Source: Salirhabdus sp. Marseille-P4669 (GTDB lineage Bacteria; Bacillota; Bacilli; Bacillales; Alkalibacillaceae). Taken from it: a stretch of 64,000 nt of DNA. Shown one piece after another: positions 17,701 through 27,133 of this stretch. The translations under genes and the position numbers were made by a program. Under the pieces are notes generated by a model that saw nothing but the letters and a program-made list of their open reading frames with translations, had not been told where the DNA came from and ran no database searches. Numbering within the stretch: position 1 is the first letter of the stretch; each line of letters begins with the position of its first letter. The DNA lies in the NCBI RefSeq assembly GCF_900240405.1, contig NZ_OEQK01000002.1, forward strand, positions 62,001-126,000. Direction: 5' to 3'.

Positions 17701-18070
17701 CCGGGAAGCGAAGCAGTGGTTGATGGAGGAAATGCTGTTAACTGTACAAGGAAAGCTAGAATGGCGAAGGGATAAAGCGCAAATGTTAATAAACCAATTA
17801 TCGCCGTTTAATCCGGAACAACTAACGGAGGAAAAAACCAATACATTGCTCTATATTAAATTGCTTCAACGTGATGAGCGGGAGCAGTTAGAGTTTTTGA
17901 AAGATGTGTCTGAAAAATTTCCAGGAAATGTTCCTGTTGTAGTCCATTCTCAAGTAAGGAAGGAAACCTACCAATTAGCAAGTCAATATAATCTCAAACC
18001 GAACAGTTCCTGTATAAAAACACTTAAAAACTACTTTGGACAAGATTATGTTGTGTTACAGAAAAAATGA
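14708..18070 (+). CDS. dnaE: DNA polymerase III alpha subunit DnaE
   Basis: Error-prone replicative polymerase that extends primers before PolC takes over in Firmicutes. 1120 residues (B. subtilis about 1115). Domains: PHP (1-200, GFVHLQANSGYSFMQS), C-family polymerase palm (about 320-560) with GPGRGSAAGSIVAY and the catalytic aspartates in MPDIDIDFSDYRRDE, thumb and fingers (VYQEQIMQIA), helix-hairpin-helix and a C-terminal OB domain. ATG 14708 follows AAGGCGTGAG; an in-frame GTG at 14699 lies in that site. No proofreading domain, as expected for DnaE. Confidence 0.97.
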   Translation: MGFVHLQANSGYSFMQSTLSVEKFVQGAKSKGFHSIALTDDFVLHGIIQFYKHCIAEGIKPLIGMKASFVLPDTEEEYTFILIAKSNKGYESLVKLSSYAAEQEFHAISLKNIPFLLQDLVVILPAFQGGLKKYLLENALEKAIIVIDNWRNAFNSDNFYLGVQDHGLIEERTINNQMKKLCIAEGYQATAIQDVRYLNEEDYVAYDCYRYMGEGKHWSHQKDMTTSMHRHLAREEEMELKFSAWPEVVQETEKIAEQCNVTFDFEKLYLPAFPTPSKITSVEYLRNLCEEMLAERYEDKDLARAQKRLQYELTVIEKMGFSDYFLIVWDFMKFAKENHILTGPGRGSAAGSIVAYLLHITEIDPLKYHLLFERFLNPERLNMPDIDIDFSDYRRDEVIKYVQEKYGADHVAQIITFGTFAQRSLLRELMKTMSIDEQDMKFLLNEISQNTSSLSTALQESEELLQYVKQSKKLQLLFKIAVKLEGLPRHHSTHAAGVIISKEPLSKIVPVIKGHQDISLTQYPMNDLEQIGLLKMDFLGLRNLTLMEQIIKRVRKNIAPTFTLEDLNLNDSKTFRLLQEGKTTGVFQLESQGMRRVLKELKPTAFEDIVAVNALYRPGPMEFIPTYIKRKHGREKVQYPHPNLQPILESTFGVLVYQEQIMQIANQFAGLSLGEADLLRRAVSKKKKEIIDREKEVFISGCLKKGYKLEIAEEIYNWIVRFADYGFNKSHAVAYSLISYQLAYLKAHYPAHFFSALLSSVTYDQDKVSQYVQEAKDFGISILPPSINKSSSMFTVENNHEIRMALPIIKGVGKNAVDAILEARKGKPFSSLFNFCQRVPLKTVNRGIIENLILAGCFDETHSNRATLLASIDQAIEQGELFGGLQGQSTLFDEDFMLEPSYTEVDEFPALKRLAYEKEIVGMYVSSHPLATYRNHLRNNGFLPIHTLKEKHLGNNAKVVISIQQIKVIRTKRGDQMAFVTLGDETDTLEGVLFPNVYREAKQWLMEEMLLTVQGKLEWRRDKAQMLINQLSPFNPEQLTEEKTNTLLYIKLLQRDEREQLEFLKDVSEKFPGNVPVVVHSQVRKETYQLASQYNLKPNSSCIKTLKNYFGQDYVVLQKK

Positions 18071-18133
18071 GGTTGAACCAATTGAATTACCGTTTATTCC
18101 AGAAGTTTTTTTGAGGGTTTCAAAAATTTAGTC

Positions 18134-18161
18134 TTTACACATATATCCCTTTTGTTATAAT
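18134..18161 (+). promoter_or_regulatory. SigA-type promoter of the malic enzyme gene
   Basis: TTTACA (18134-18139), 16 bp, TATAAT (18156-18161). Transcription should start near 18168, about 65 bp before the GTG start. Confidence 0.75.
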
Positions 18162-18173
18162 GAAGGAGTCTAG

Positions 18174-18184
18174 TGGTCAGACCA
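18174..18184 (+). promoter_or_regulatory. FadR-type GntR operator at ytsJ
   Basis: TGGTCAGACCA is symmetric apart from its centre and equals the TGGTnnnACCA pattern bound by FadR/PdhR/LldR-type regulators. It lies about +6 to +16 relative to the predicted start, where a bound protein blocks transcription. A FadR-type regulator gene follows ytsJ. Confidence 0.6.
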
Positions 18185-18234
18185 ATATTGGTGATGATTT
18201 TATTTTGTTAATGGAATTAAAGGAGCGATCATTT

Positions 18235-19473
18235 GTGACTAATATTAAGGAAGAAGCATTACATATGCATCGAGTAAATCAAGGGAAGCTTGCAACGCAT
18301 TCTAAAGTTCCAGTGAAAAATTCCCGCGATTTAAGTTTGGCTTATTCACCAGGAGTAGCAGAACCTTGTAAAGCAATTTATGATAAAAAGGATTCCGTCT
18401 ATGAATATACAATGAAAGGCAATATGGTAGCCGTTGTTACAGATGGATCTGCTGTATTAGGGCTGGGTAATATTGGCCCAGAGGCTGCTCTTCCAGTAAT
18501 GGAGGGGAAGGCTGCATTATTTAAAAGTTTTGCTGGTGTAGATGCTTTTCCTATTTGCTTAGACACACGTGATATCGACAAAATTGTGGAAACAGTAAAA
18601 TTAATGGAGCCTACATTTGGGGGCGTTAATCTAGAAGATATTGCAGCTCCAAATTGCTTTGTAATTGAAGAGAGATTAAAGAAGGAAACAAATATACCTA
18701 TTTTTCATGATGACCAACACGGAACAGCTATCGTGACTGTTGCTGGACTTATTAATGCATTAAAGCTAGTAAATAAATCGTTTTCGAATATTAGAGTTGT
18801 AGCAAATGGTGCAGGTGCTGCCGGTATTGCAATTATTAAACTTTTATATCATTTTGGTGTTCGAGATATGATTATGTGTGACTCGAAAGGAGCTATCTTT
18901 GAAGGTCGTACATATGGTATGAACAGTGTCAAAGAATCTGTCGCGCAATTTACAAATAAAGATAAGATAGAAGGCTCCTTAGAAGAAGTAATTAAGGGTG
19001 CGGATGTCTTTATTGGTGTTTCTGTTGGCGGTGCTCTAACGAAAGAAATGGTAAAAACAATGAATAAGGATTCTATTATTTTTGCGATGGCAAATCCAGA
19101 TCCTGAAATTATGCCTGAGGATGCAAAGGAAGCAGGGGCTAAGGTTATTGGTACTGGCCGCTCGGATTTCCCTAATCAGGTTAATAATGTATTAGCATTT
19201 CCTGGGATATTCCGAGGAGCTTTAGATATTAGAGCTACAAGGATTAATGAGAAAATGAAAGTAGCAGCAGCCGAGGCGATTGCCTCTTTAGTAGATGAAT
19301 CTGAATTACATCCGGATTACGTCATTCCAGCACCCTTCGACGCTAGAGTAGCCCCTATTGTTGCTGCAAGTGTTGCAAAGGCAGCGATGGAGTCTGGGGT
19401 AGCAAGACACGAAAAGGATCCAGAGGAAGTTGCGGAGAAAACGAGAAGATTAGCTCTAATTGGGGATAATTAA
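18235..19473 (+). CDS. ytsJ: NADP-dependent malic enzyme
   Basis: Decarboxylates malate to pyruvate with formation of NADPH. 412 residues, matching YtsJ (about 410). The N-domain shows SLAYSPGVAEPC and TDGSAVLGLGNIGP; the metal and substrate region is FHDDQHGTAIV; the cofactor fold has ANGAGAAGIAI; late motif AMANPDPEI. GTG 18235 follows AAAGGAG by 9 nt; the frame is open upstream across the promoter and operator, which are not coding. Likely controlled by the regulator encoded next. Confidence 0.95.
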   Translation: MTNIKEEALHMHRVNQGKLATHSKVPVKNSRDLSLAYSPGVAEPCKAIYDKKDSVYEYTMKGNMVAVVTDGSAVLGLGNIGPEAALPVMEGKAALFKSFAGVDAFPICLDTRDIDKIVETVKLMEPTFGGVNLEDIAAPNCFVIEERLKKETNIPIFHDDQHGTAIVTVAGLINALKLVNKSFSNIRVVANGAGAAGIAIIKLLYHFGVRDMIMCDSKGAIFEGRTYGMNSVKESVAQFTNKDKIEGSLEEVIKGADVFIGVSVGGALTKEMVKTMNKDSIIFAMANPDPEIMPEDAKEAGAKVIGTGRSDFPNQVNNVLAFPGIFRGALDIRATRINEKMKVAAAEAIASLVDESELHPDYVIPAPFDARVAPIVAASVAKAAMESGVARHEKDPEEVAEKTRRLALIGDN

Positions 19474-19520
19474 AGGATCTAAGTTAGATGCCTTTCTATG
19501 TTTGAGGAGGATTTAAACAA

Positions 19521-20150
19521 GTGTTAAAAGATAATTTAAAAGTATATCAAGAAGTGTTGGGTCAAATCCGTTTATTTATTGACCAACATAACTTATCACC
19601 TGGTGATCGTCTTCCTTCTGAAAGGTATTTAGCCGAGACATTAAAAGCTGGTCGTTCATCTGTAAGAGAAGCTCTTCGTGCCATTGAATTGTTAGGAATC
19701 ATTGAAACGAGGCGGGGAGAGGGTACATTTTTAAAATCCTATCAGCCTTACCATTCGGTGGAGCTACTGTCGTCGTTTATTTTAAGAGAATCAAAGGCAA
19801 AAAATGAACTGATTGAAGTGAAAATGCTCCTTGAACAACAAGGAGCTAAATATATTCTAGCCTCTTTAAATAGTCAATATTTAAAGGAGTTAAGTCAAAT
19901 CGTTGAGAAAAAGGATAATAACGATCGACATTATTACTTTTTCTTGAAGCTATTTCAAGCTACTGGTAATCATTTGTTATTAAAAATTTGGGAATTAATA
20001 GAAGCTTTTACAAGCTCCAATCATGAAATTGAATACGGAAAAGAAACATATCAATTACTATTGAAAGCAATGAAAAACAAAGATAAACATTTAATAGAGG
20101 ATTTAGTAGAAAGTTTATATAAAAATTGTGAAAAAGAAGACAAGCTTTGA
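19521..20150 (+). CDS. FadR-family GntR transcriptional regulator
   Basis: 209 residues. N-terminal winged helix (VYQEVLGQIRLFIDQHNL, SPGDRLPSERYLAETL, GRSSVREALRAIELLGI, RRGEGTFL), then an all-helical FCD-like ligand domain from about residue 85. GTG 19521 follows GAGGAGG. The gene stands 47 bp after ytsJ behind only a weak hairpin (19472-19495), so it may be cotranscribed, and a TGGTCAGACCA operator lies at the ytsJ promoter. A repressor of malic enzyme responding to a carboxylic acid is inferred. The C-domain is somewhat short. Confidence 0.9.
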   Translation: MLKDNLKVYQEVLGQIRLFIDQHNLSPGDRLPSERYLAETLKAGRSSVREALRAIELLGIIETRRGEGTFLKSYQPYHSVELLSSFILRESKAKNELIEVKMLLEQQGAKYILASLNSQYLKELSQIVEKKDNNDRHYYFFLKLFQATGNHLLLKIWELIEAFTSSNHEIEYGKETYQLLLKAMKNKDKHLIEDLVESLYKNCEKEDKL

Positions 20151-20266
20151 CAATCTCTTTACGATAAATTCGGTATGATGAATAAAAGTTTTTTAAATTT
20201 ATATTTTTATGTGTTTTATCCAACATATCTCGACGATTGTTGTGCCAGTTTAAAGGAGGAATTGAC

Positions 20267-21127
20267 TTGCTTAAGGATATTTTTAGCAAGAAAACAAAAT
20301 ATGCCACCATTCCACGTGATGAAGCAAAACAGGATGTTCCAGAAGGATTAATGCAAAAATGTCCCCATTGTAAAAAAATCTTTTACCGAAAAGAACTGAA
20401 TAATAATTTAAAGGTTTGTCCGAATTGTGATTATCACCTTCCACTAACAGCATGGGAAAGAATCGAGTCCCTATTTGACGAGGATACATTTGTAGAATGG
20501 GATAATGATTTACTGTCTGAAAACCCATTACAATTCCCTGGGTATTTGGAAAGGCTAGAGAAGGACCGAGAAAAGTCTGGCTTAAATGAAGCCGTAGTGA
20601 CAGGGAAGGGAACTATTGAAGGTTGCGAAACGGCTTTTGCAGTAATGGATTCTAGATTCCGTATGGGAAGTATGGGTTCCGTTGTGGGTGAAAAAATTGC
20701 TAGAGCAATAGAAAATGCAAGAGTCGCGGGCATTCCGTTTATTATTTTTACAGCTTCGGGTGGGGCTAGAATGCAAGAAGGTGTTATCAGCTTAATGCAA
20801 ATGACCAAAACATCTGTTGCAATTGAACGTTTTCATACATCTGGTGGTTTGATGATTTCCGTCATGACTCACCCTACCACAGGTGGTGTATCGGCAAGCT
20901 TTGCATCGCTAGGAGATTATAATTTTGCTGAACCACGTGCATTAATAGGCTTTGCAGGTCGAAGAATAATTGAACAAACCATTCGGGAGAAATTACCAGA
21001 AGACTTCCAAACAGCAGAATTTTTATTAAAACATGGACAACTTGATAAAGTAATACATCGTCAGGATATGAAAGAGGTACTTGGTAAGATTTTAGACATG
21101 CATAAGGTCGGAGGTGATTCCGAATGA
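20267..21127 (+). CDS. accD: acetyl-CoA carboxylase carboxyltransferase beta subunit
   Basis: With AccA transfers the carboxyl group from biotin to acetyl-CoA, first step of fatty acid synthesis. 286 residues. N-terminal zinc ribbon with four cysteines (CPHCKK and CPNCDYH, residues 28-50), then the crotonase-like fold with [22 protein letters not shown] 20267 follows AAAGGAGG by 7 nt (MLKDIFSKK); the upstream open part is not coding. It overlaps accA by 4 nt (ATGA), so the two subunits are translationally coupled. Confidence 0.96.
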   Translation: MLKDIFSKKTKYATIPRDEAKQDVPEGLMQKCPHCKKIFYRKELNNNLKVCPNCDYHLPLTAWERIESLFDEDTFVEWDNDLLSENPLQFPGYLERLEKDREKSGLNEAVVTGKGTIEGCETAFAVMDSRFRMGSMGSVVGEKIARAIENARVAGIPFIIFTASGGARMQEGVISLMQMTKTSVAIERFHTSGGLMISVMTHPTTGGVSASFASLGDYNFAEPRALIGFAGRRIIEQTIREKLPEDFQTAEFLLKHGQLDKVIHRQDMKEVLGKILDMHKVGGDSE

Positions 21128-22083
21128 AAGAACATGTATTGCCATTTGAAAAACCTGTTGTAGAATTAAAAGAGAAAATAAATGAATTGAAAAAATTCAC
21201 TGCTGATAGTGATCTAGATTTATCCAATGAAATCAAAAAGCTAGAAGATCGTCTAGCAAAACTAGAAGTAGAAGTCTATGGGAACCTAGAACCGTGGAAT
21301 CGTGTCCAAATGGCAAGACATCCAGGTCGCCCGACTACAATCGATTACATCAATGAAATTTTTACAGATTTTATCGAGCTACACGGAGATCGTCTGTATG
21401 GTGATGATGAAGCTATCGTTGGTGGTATTGGAAAATATCATGGACGTCCAGTAACGATTATCGGACATCAACGGGGAAAAGACACGAAAGAAAATATTCG
21501 ACGTAATTTTGGTATGCCTCATCCTGAGGGCTACCGTAAGGCATTACGTTTAATGAAACAGGCGGATAAGTTCAATCGACCAATTATATGCTTTATCGAT
21601 ACGAAAGGAGCTTATCCAGGTAAGGCAGCAGAAGAAAGAGGACAAAGTGAAGCGATTGCCCGTAACCTCAAAGAAATGGCTGGACTAACTGTTCCTATTA
21701 TTTGTATTGTAATAGGAGAAGGTGGTAGTGGTGGTGCATTAGCTTTAGGAGTTGGAGATCGAATATATATGCTGGAGAACTCAACATACTCTGTTATTTC
21801 TCCTGAAGGGGCAGCTGCTCTATTATGGAAGGACTCTAACCTTGCACAAAAGGCTGCCGAAACCATGAAAATTACGTCCTTTGACTTAAAAGAATTAGAA
21901 ATTATAGATGATGTTATTCCAGAAATAATAGGTGGGGCTCACCGTGACATTCAAGCACAAGCGCAAGAAATAAATAAAACATTACAAAAAGCACTAAAAG
22001 AATTAACAAGTTTAACTACTGAGGAATTATTAGAATCCAGATGGGAAAAATATAAAAATATTGGTAGTTATACATCGCTTTAG
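21124..22083 (+). CDS. accA: acetyl-CoA carboxylase carboxyltransferase alpha subunit
   Basis: Partner of AccD. 319 residues. An N-terminal helical pair (residues 10-50) leads to the core with [42 protein letters not shown] and [16 protein letters not shown], which form the biotin/oxyanion-hole site. Start ATG 21124 overlaps the accD stop. Ends before a strong terminator, so accDA form a two-gene unit ahead of pfkA. Confidence 0.97.
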   Translation: MKEHVLPFEKPVVELKEKINELKKFTADSDLDLSNEIKKLEDRLAKLEVEVYGNLEPWNRVQMARHPGRPTTIDYINEIFTDFIELHGDRLYGDDEAIVGGIGKYHGRPVTIIGHQRGKDTKENIRRNFGMPHPEGYRKALRLMKQADKFNRPIICFIDTKGAYPGKAAEERGQSEAIARNLKEMAGLTVPIICIVIGEGGSGGALALGVGDRIYMLENSTYSVISPEGAAALLWKDSNLAQKAAETMKITSFDLKELEIIDDVIPEIIGGAHRDIQAQAQEINKTLQKALKELTSLTTEELLESRWEKYKNIGSYTSL

Positions 22084-22096
22084 AAAGAATCCATTA

Positions 22097-22132
22097 CGTG
22101 CAATCCAATAGATTGCACGCTTTCTTTTTTTT
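22097..22132 (+). terminator. terminator of accDA
   Basis: CGTGCAATC / GATTGCACG (22097-22105, 22111-22119) and then CTTTCTTTTTTTT. Confidence 0.9.
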
Positions 22133-22288
22133 AGTGATTGTGAAAAGATGGAAAAGAGCAATTACGATGGCGTTTATGTTGAAAAATAGGAAATTCATTG
22201 AATTGTAAAAAAAGTGCATTTCCCTTCAAAAGTTATAAATATTTGGTTATAGTAACAGTTAGAGTAGTGAAATATTAAGATTTGTTTC

Positions 22289-22311
22289 TGATGATAGTGT
22301 TCATATCATCA
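22289..22311 (+). promoter_or_regulatory. dyad upstream of pfkA
   Basis: Perfect 8-bp inverted repeat TGATGATA / TATCATCA separated by 7 bp, 63 bp before pfkA, in the 240-bp gap after the accA terminator. It may be an operator or leader hairpin; no matching regulator is known to me. Confidence 0.4.
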
Positions 22312-22320
22312 TTCAAATAA

Positions 22321-23334
<1,014 letters not shown>

Positions 23335-23408
23335 TCCATTATTATGTTATGATATGTAAGTTGCGTCGATTGAGGCGCTTCTGTTTTTCTTATTGATTGG
23401 AGGATAAT

Positions 23409-25175
23409 ATGAAGATGAAAAGAACAAAAATTGTATGTACAATTGGACCTGCATCTGAATCTGTAGAGACGTTAACCGAATTAATCAATGCTGGGATGAA
23501 CGTGGCACGATTGAATTTTTCTCATGGTGACCATGACGAGCATTTAAATCGAATTCAAAATATCCGTAAAGCATCGGAAATGACGAATAAAACAGTAGCT
23601 ATTCTTTTAGATACAAAAGGACCGGAAATTCGTACAGGAAACATGAAAAATGGTGAGGTTCACTTACAAAAAGGGAACGAGATTATTGTTTCTATGAATG
23701 AAGTGGAAGGTGATGAGGAGCGTTTCTCTATCACATATCCTAATTTAATACATGATGTGCATGTTGGTTCCAAAATTTTATTAGATGATGGTTTAATTGA
23801 GTTAGAAGTTGTGGACTTACATAAGGATCGTGGAGAAATAAAAACGACTATTTTAAATTCTGGTGTGTTAAAAAACAAAAAAGGTGTCAACGTGCCAAAT
23901 GTAAGTGTGAACTTACCTGGTATTACTGAAAAAGATGCAAATGACATTCTTTTTGGTATTGAGCAGGGAGTTGACTTTATTGCAGCTTCCTTTGTACGCC
24001 GTAGATCAGACGTGCTTGAAATTAGAGAGTTACTGGAAAAACATAATGCAGAACATATTCACATCATACCGAAAATTGAAAACCGTGAAGGTGTGGACAA
24101 CATTGACGATATTCTAGAAATTAGTGATGGACTAATGGTTGCCCGCGGAGACTTAGGCGTGGAAATTCCTGCAGAAGAGGTTCCACTTGTTCAAAAGCAG
24201 CTTATTAAAAAGTGTAATACTGTTGCGAAACCGGTTATTACGGCAACACAAATGTTGGATTCTATGCAACGAAATCCACGTCCAACTAGAGCGGAAGCAA
24301 GTGACGTTGCAAACGCAATTTTTGATGGAACGGACGCAGTTATGCTTTCTGGTGAAACAGCAGCTGGGAGTTATCCTGTAGAGTCCGTTCAAACAATGCA
24401 TAACATTGCACTACAAGCGGAAAAAGTACTTGATCATAAAAGTATTTTTGAAAACCGTACAAGTGAGATGGATTTAACAATTACAAATGTAATTAGTCAA
24501 TCGGTTGCTTATGCAGCATTAAACTTACGTGTAAATGCAATCTTAACACCAACAGAAAGTGGACATACGGCAAGAATGATCTCCAAATATCGTCCTGAAG
24601 CACCAATCATTGCTGTAACAGCACATAAAAGAGTTCAGCGCCAGTTATCCCTCGTATGGGGTGTATATGCTGTAATTGGACAAACAGTTAGCTCTACAGA
24701 TGAAATGCTGGATAAGGCGATTGATTATGGTCTAACTACGGGACATTATAAACGTGGCGATAAAGTAATTATAACTGCAGGAGTACCTGTAGGAGAAAGT
24801 GGTACTACAAACTTAATGAAGGTCCACATCGTTGGCGATGTTTTAGCAAAGGGTCAAGGAGTAGGTCAAAAGAATGCCTTTGGTAAAGCGGTAGTTGCTA
24901 CAAGTGGTACGGATGCTATTAATAAAGTAACAGCTGGAGACATCCTTGTTTGCCAAGCTACAGATCGAGATATGATGCCTGCTATTGAAAAAGCAGGAGG
25001 AATCGTTACAGAAGAGGGTGGGTTAACCTCTCATGCTGCTGTAGTTGGTTTAAGCTTAGGAATTCCAGTTATTGTAGGAGTAGAAAATGCAACCTCGATC
25101 ATTGAAGATGGGTTAGAAATTACCATTGATGCGGTTCGTGGCGATATCTTTAATGGACATGCCAAAGTACTATAA
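23409..25175 (+). CDS. pyk: pyruvate kinase with C-terminal PEP-utiliser domain
   Basis: Converts PEP and ADP to pyruvate and ATP. 588 residues. The catalytic core (1-475) has [44 protein letters not shown], the [12 protein letters not shown] loop and [18 protein letters not shown]. As in Bacillus and Geobacillus a PEP-synthase-type domain follows (about 500-588) with [23 protein letters not shown] 23409 follows TTGGAGGAT; an upstream TTG falls in that site. Confidence 0.98.
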   Translation: MKMKRTKIVCTIGPASESVETLTELINAGMNVARLNFSHGDHDEHLNRIQNIRKASEMTNKTVAILLDTKGPEIRTGNMKNGEVHLQKGNEIIVSMNEVEGDEERFSITYPNLIHDVHVGSKILLDDGLIELEVVDLHKDRGEIKTTILNSGVLKNKKGVNVPNVSVNLPGITEKDANDILFGIEQGVDFIAASFVRRRSDVLEIRELLEKHNAEHIHIIPKIENREGVDNIDDILEISDGLMVARGDLGVEIPAEEVPLVQKQLIKKCNTVAKPVITATQMLDSMQRNPRPTRAEASDVANAIFDGTDAVMLSGETAAGSYPVESVQTMHNIALQAEKVLDHKSIFENRTSEMDLTITNVISQSVAYAALNLRVNAILTPTESGHTARMISKYRPEAPIIAVTAHKRVQRQLSLVWGVYAVIGQTVSSTDEMLDKAIDYGLTTGHYKRGDKVIITAGVPVGESGTTNLMKVHIVGDVLAKGQGVGQKNAFGKAVVATSGTDAINKVTAGDILVCQATDRDMMPAIEKAGGIVTEEGGLTSHAAVVGLSLGIPVIVGVENATSIIEDGLEITIDAVRGDIFNGHAKVL

Positions 25176-25195
25176 TGCATAAATGAAATGTGGTT

Positions 25196-25220
25196 AAAGG
25201 AGGGGAGACCCTCCTCTTTC
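25196..25220 (+). terminator. hairpin between pyk and fxsA
   Basis: AGGAGGG / CCCTCCT stem with a GAGA loop (25198-25204 and 25209-25215), then CTTTCC. It is GC-rich but lacks a long T run, so probably a partial terminator separating pyk from fxsA. The frame open through it should not be read as fxsA. Confidence 0.6.
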
Positions 25221-25243
25221 CATATATTGAAATAGGTGAGATT

Positions 25244-25645
25244 ATGTTTCGTTTTTTATTTATTATTCTTGTTATCTTGTCTGCCTTAGAAATTGGAGTT
25301 TTTATATGGTTAGGCAACGAATTCGGTGGCTGGTTTGTTATATTAGGAATTATTGGAACAGGGATTATTGGTGCCTTGTTGGCTAAAAATCAAGGAATAG
25401 AAGCGCTAAATCGTGCGAAAAGCCAAATGAGCTTGGGCGGCTTTCCTCATGATGAAATTCTGGATGGAATTGCAATTTTAATTGGTGCTATCTTGCTTTT
25501 TACTCCAGGGTTCATAACAGATACATTAGGCTTTCTTTTGCTCATTCCGATAACTCGCCAACCAGTTAAACGCAAATTAAAAAATCTTTTCATAAATATG
25601 ATGAATAAAGGGAATATAGTGTTTTTTAGAGGAGGACGTCGATAA
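25244..25645 (+). CDS. fxsA: FxsA family membrane protein
   Basis: 133 residues (B. subtilis YtzA). Three to four hydrophobic segments, starting MFRFLFIILVILSALEIGVF, then WFVILGIIGTGIIGALLA and a C-terminal helix before the basic tail. FxsA in E. coli relieves phage F exclusion of T7; the role in Bacilli is unknown. ATG 25244 follows AGGTGAG. Confidence 0.88.
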   Translation: MFRFLFIILVILSALEIGVFIWLGNEFGGWFVILGIIGTGIIGALLAKNQGIEALNRAKSQMSLGGFPHDEILDGIAILIGAILLFTPGFITDTLGFLLLIPITRQPVKRKLKNLFINMMNKGNIVFFRGGRR

Positions 25646-25655
25646 ATTTTCTAAT

Positions 25656-26774
25656 TTACTTTTTTACCTCCCCTTTGATAAAGGACCAAATTTCATGTAG
25701 AACACCTGTTTTAATTAATGTATTAATAAAAACCAGTACAACTGGACCTATAATTAAGCCTAGAAACCCAAACATCTTATAACCAGCGAATAGGGCTATT
25801 AAAGTTGCAAGCGGGTCTAAACCGATATTGGTAGATAAAATTTTAGGCTCCATTAATTGCCGCTGTATAATGACAACAATATAAAGAATCGCTAAACCGA
25901 TTGTTAAAAAGTAATTACCTGTAAAAAACATATAGAAAATCCAAGGGATAAATACGAGACCTGTACCTAAATAAGGCATTAAGTCAACAGCACCTATTAA
26001 AAGTGCAAGTGTAATCGCATAATCTACTTGTAATATTAGTAAACCAATTAATACAATTATCGAAGTAATGGAAATAAGAGTCAGCTGTGCTTTGATAAAA
26101 CCTACTAATGCGCCTTTTAAACCATCAAAAACATTACTGCTCGAATGCACTACTTTTTGTGGTATTATATGTTGTACTCTTTCTTGAATTTTGTACCAAT
26201 CTTTACTAATAAAGAAAGTACCAAGTAAAGAAAAAATCAAAACGGTAGCAAAGTTCGGAATCCCCGCAATTTGTTCTGGAATCCATGTAAGAATATTACT
26301 AAGCAAGTCTTGTCCAGCTTCTGCAATCCCTGTACCAATATTTTCAATAGCATCTAATATTTGTGTGCGTGCTGATGGATCTAAACTATTGACCATAGAG
26401 CTAAAGTTTTCATACAAAGGTATAATATTTTGGACAATAAACAGTTCGATATATTCTACCAGCTCTGTAAAATATTGAGGTACTTCCTTTGCCAATGATG
26501 TCATTCCATTGATAATTTCCAATATTAATAGGGTGATAAACCCGATTATGATTAATAAAATAAATAAAATAACGAAGAAGACAGCAAATGGCCGTGGTAT
26601 TTTTGCTTTATCAGATAAGTAGTTAACAAGGGGATTCATTAAAAAAGCGAATCCAAGAGCAAAGAGAAACGGATAGGTATATTTTGATAAGAAAAAAAAC
26701 AGATAAAGAGCAAGAAAAACGATACCAATCACAAATATGGTGCGAAAAATTCGTTGTATTATGATGTGCTGCAA
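25656..26774 (-). CDS. ytvI: AI-2E/PerM family transporter YtvI
   Basis: 372 residues, as B. subtilis YtvI (about 371), with seven to eight membrane helices in the PerM arrangement: two at the N-terminus (about 10-65), an amphipathic extracytoplasmic region (about 90-190), then a C-terminal bundle with LLIGAVDLMPYLGTG and LFAGYKMFGFLGLIIGPV. TTG 26774 is chosen because GGAAGGAGG lies 7 nt upstream; the ATG at 26792 overlaps that site. Transported substrate unknown. Convergent with fxsA. Confidence 0.9.
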   Translation of the reverse strand: MQHIIIQRIFRTIFVIGIVFLALYLFFFLSKYTYPFLFALGFAFLMNPLVNYLSDKAKIPRPFAVFFVILFILLIIIGFITLLILEIINGMTSLAKEVPQYFTELVEYIELFIVQNIIPLYENFSSMVNSLDPSARTQILDAIENIGTGIAEAGQDLLSNILTWIPEQIAGIPNFATVLIFSLLGTFFISKDWYKIQERVQHIIPQKVVHSSSNVFDGLKGALVGFIKAQLTLISITSIIVLIGLLILQVDYAITLALLIGAVDLMPYLGTGLVFIPWIFYMFFTGNYFLTIGLAILYIVVIIQRQLMEPKILSTNIGLDPLATLIALFAGYKMFGFLGLIIGPVVLVFINTLIKTGVLHEIWSFIKGEVKK

Positions 26775-27133
26775 GAAAGTGCCTCCTTCCATTCTTCTGC
26801 CTTATGTTAAGGCTTGTCTATAATTATTCTATTAACTATTAATCCACTTCATGCTAACAATTCCTATTTTCAAATACTGTATTTTAAGCTTAGGAATCAT
26901 TAAAAATCATACATTTCTACACTTTTTAATTCTGAACATTTCCATCTTTTAAATAAAATGATTTCACTTTCTTTAACATTTTGTTTATAATTAGTATGGA
27001 AGAGGTTGCTTTAATCTTTTTTTAAAGCGTTTACTTTCTAAATAATTTTAATTGGTTTATCAATAGACCAAATGATTTTTAAAAGTTTTATGTGAATTAA
27101 GGGGATATCATAGAGAAAAAGGAGAGAGAGTCA
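26775..27133. promoter_or_regulatory. divergent regulatory gap, ytvI / citZ
   Basis: About 359 AT-rich bp. Candidate elements for citZ: a cre-like site TTAAAGCGTTTACT (27022-27035; two mismatches to the CcpA consensus) and a 9-bp imperfect dyad TTGGTTTAT / ATAGACCAA (27052-27060, 27063-27071). A possible promoter TTAACA, 16 bp, TATGGA lies near 26978-27000. B. subtilis citZ is repressed by CcpA and CcpC, so regulatory sites are expected here. Confidence 0.5.

Noticed and set aside
20148-20190. TTGACA..TATGAT as accDA promoter
   Set aside because: Spacer is 21 bp, too long for SigA; no better promoter was found in the 115-bp gap, so none is listed.
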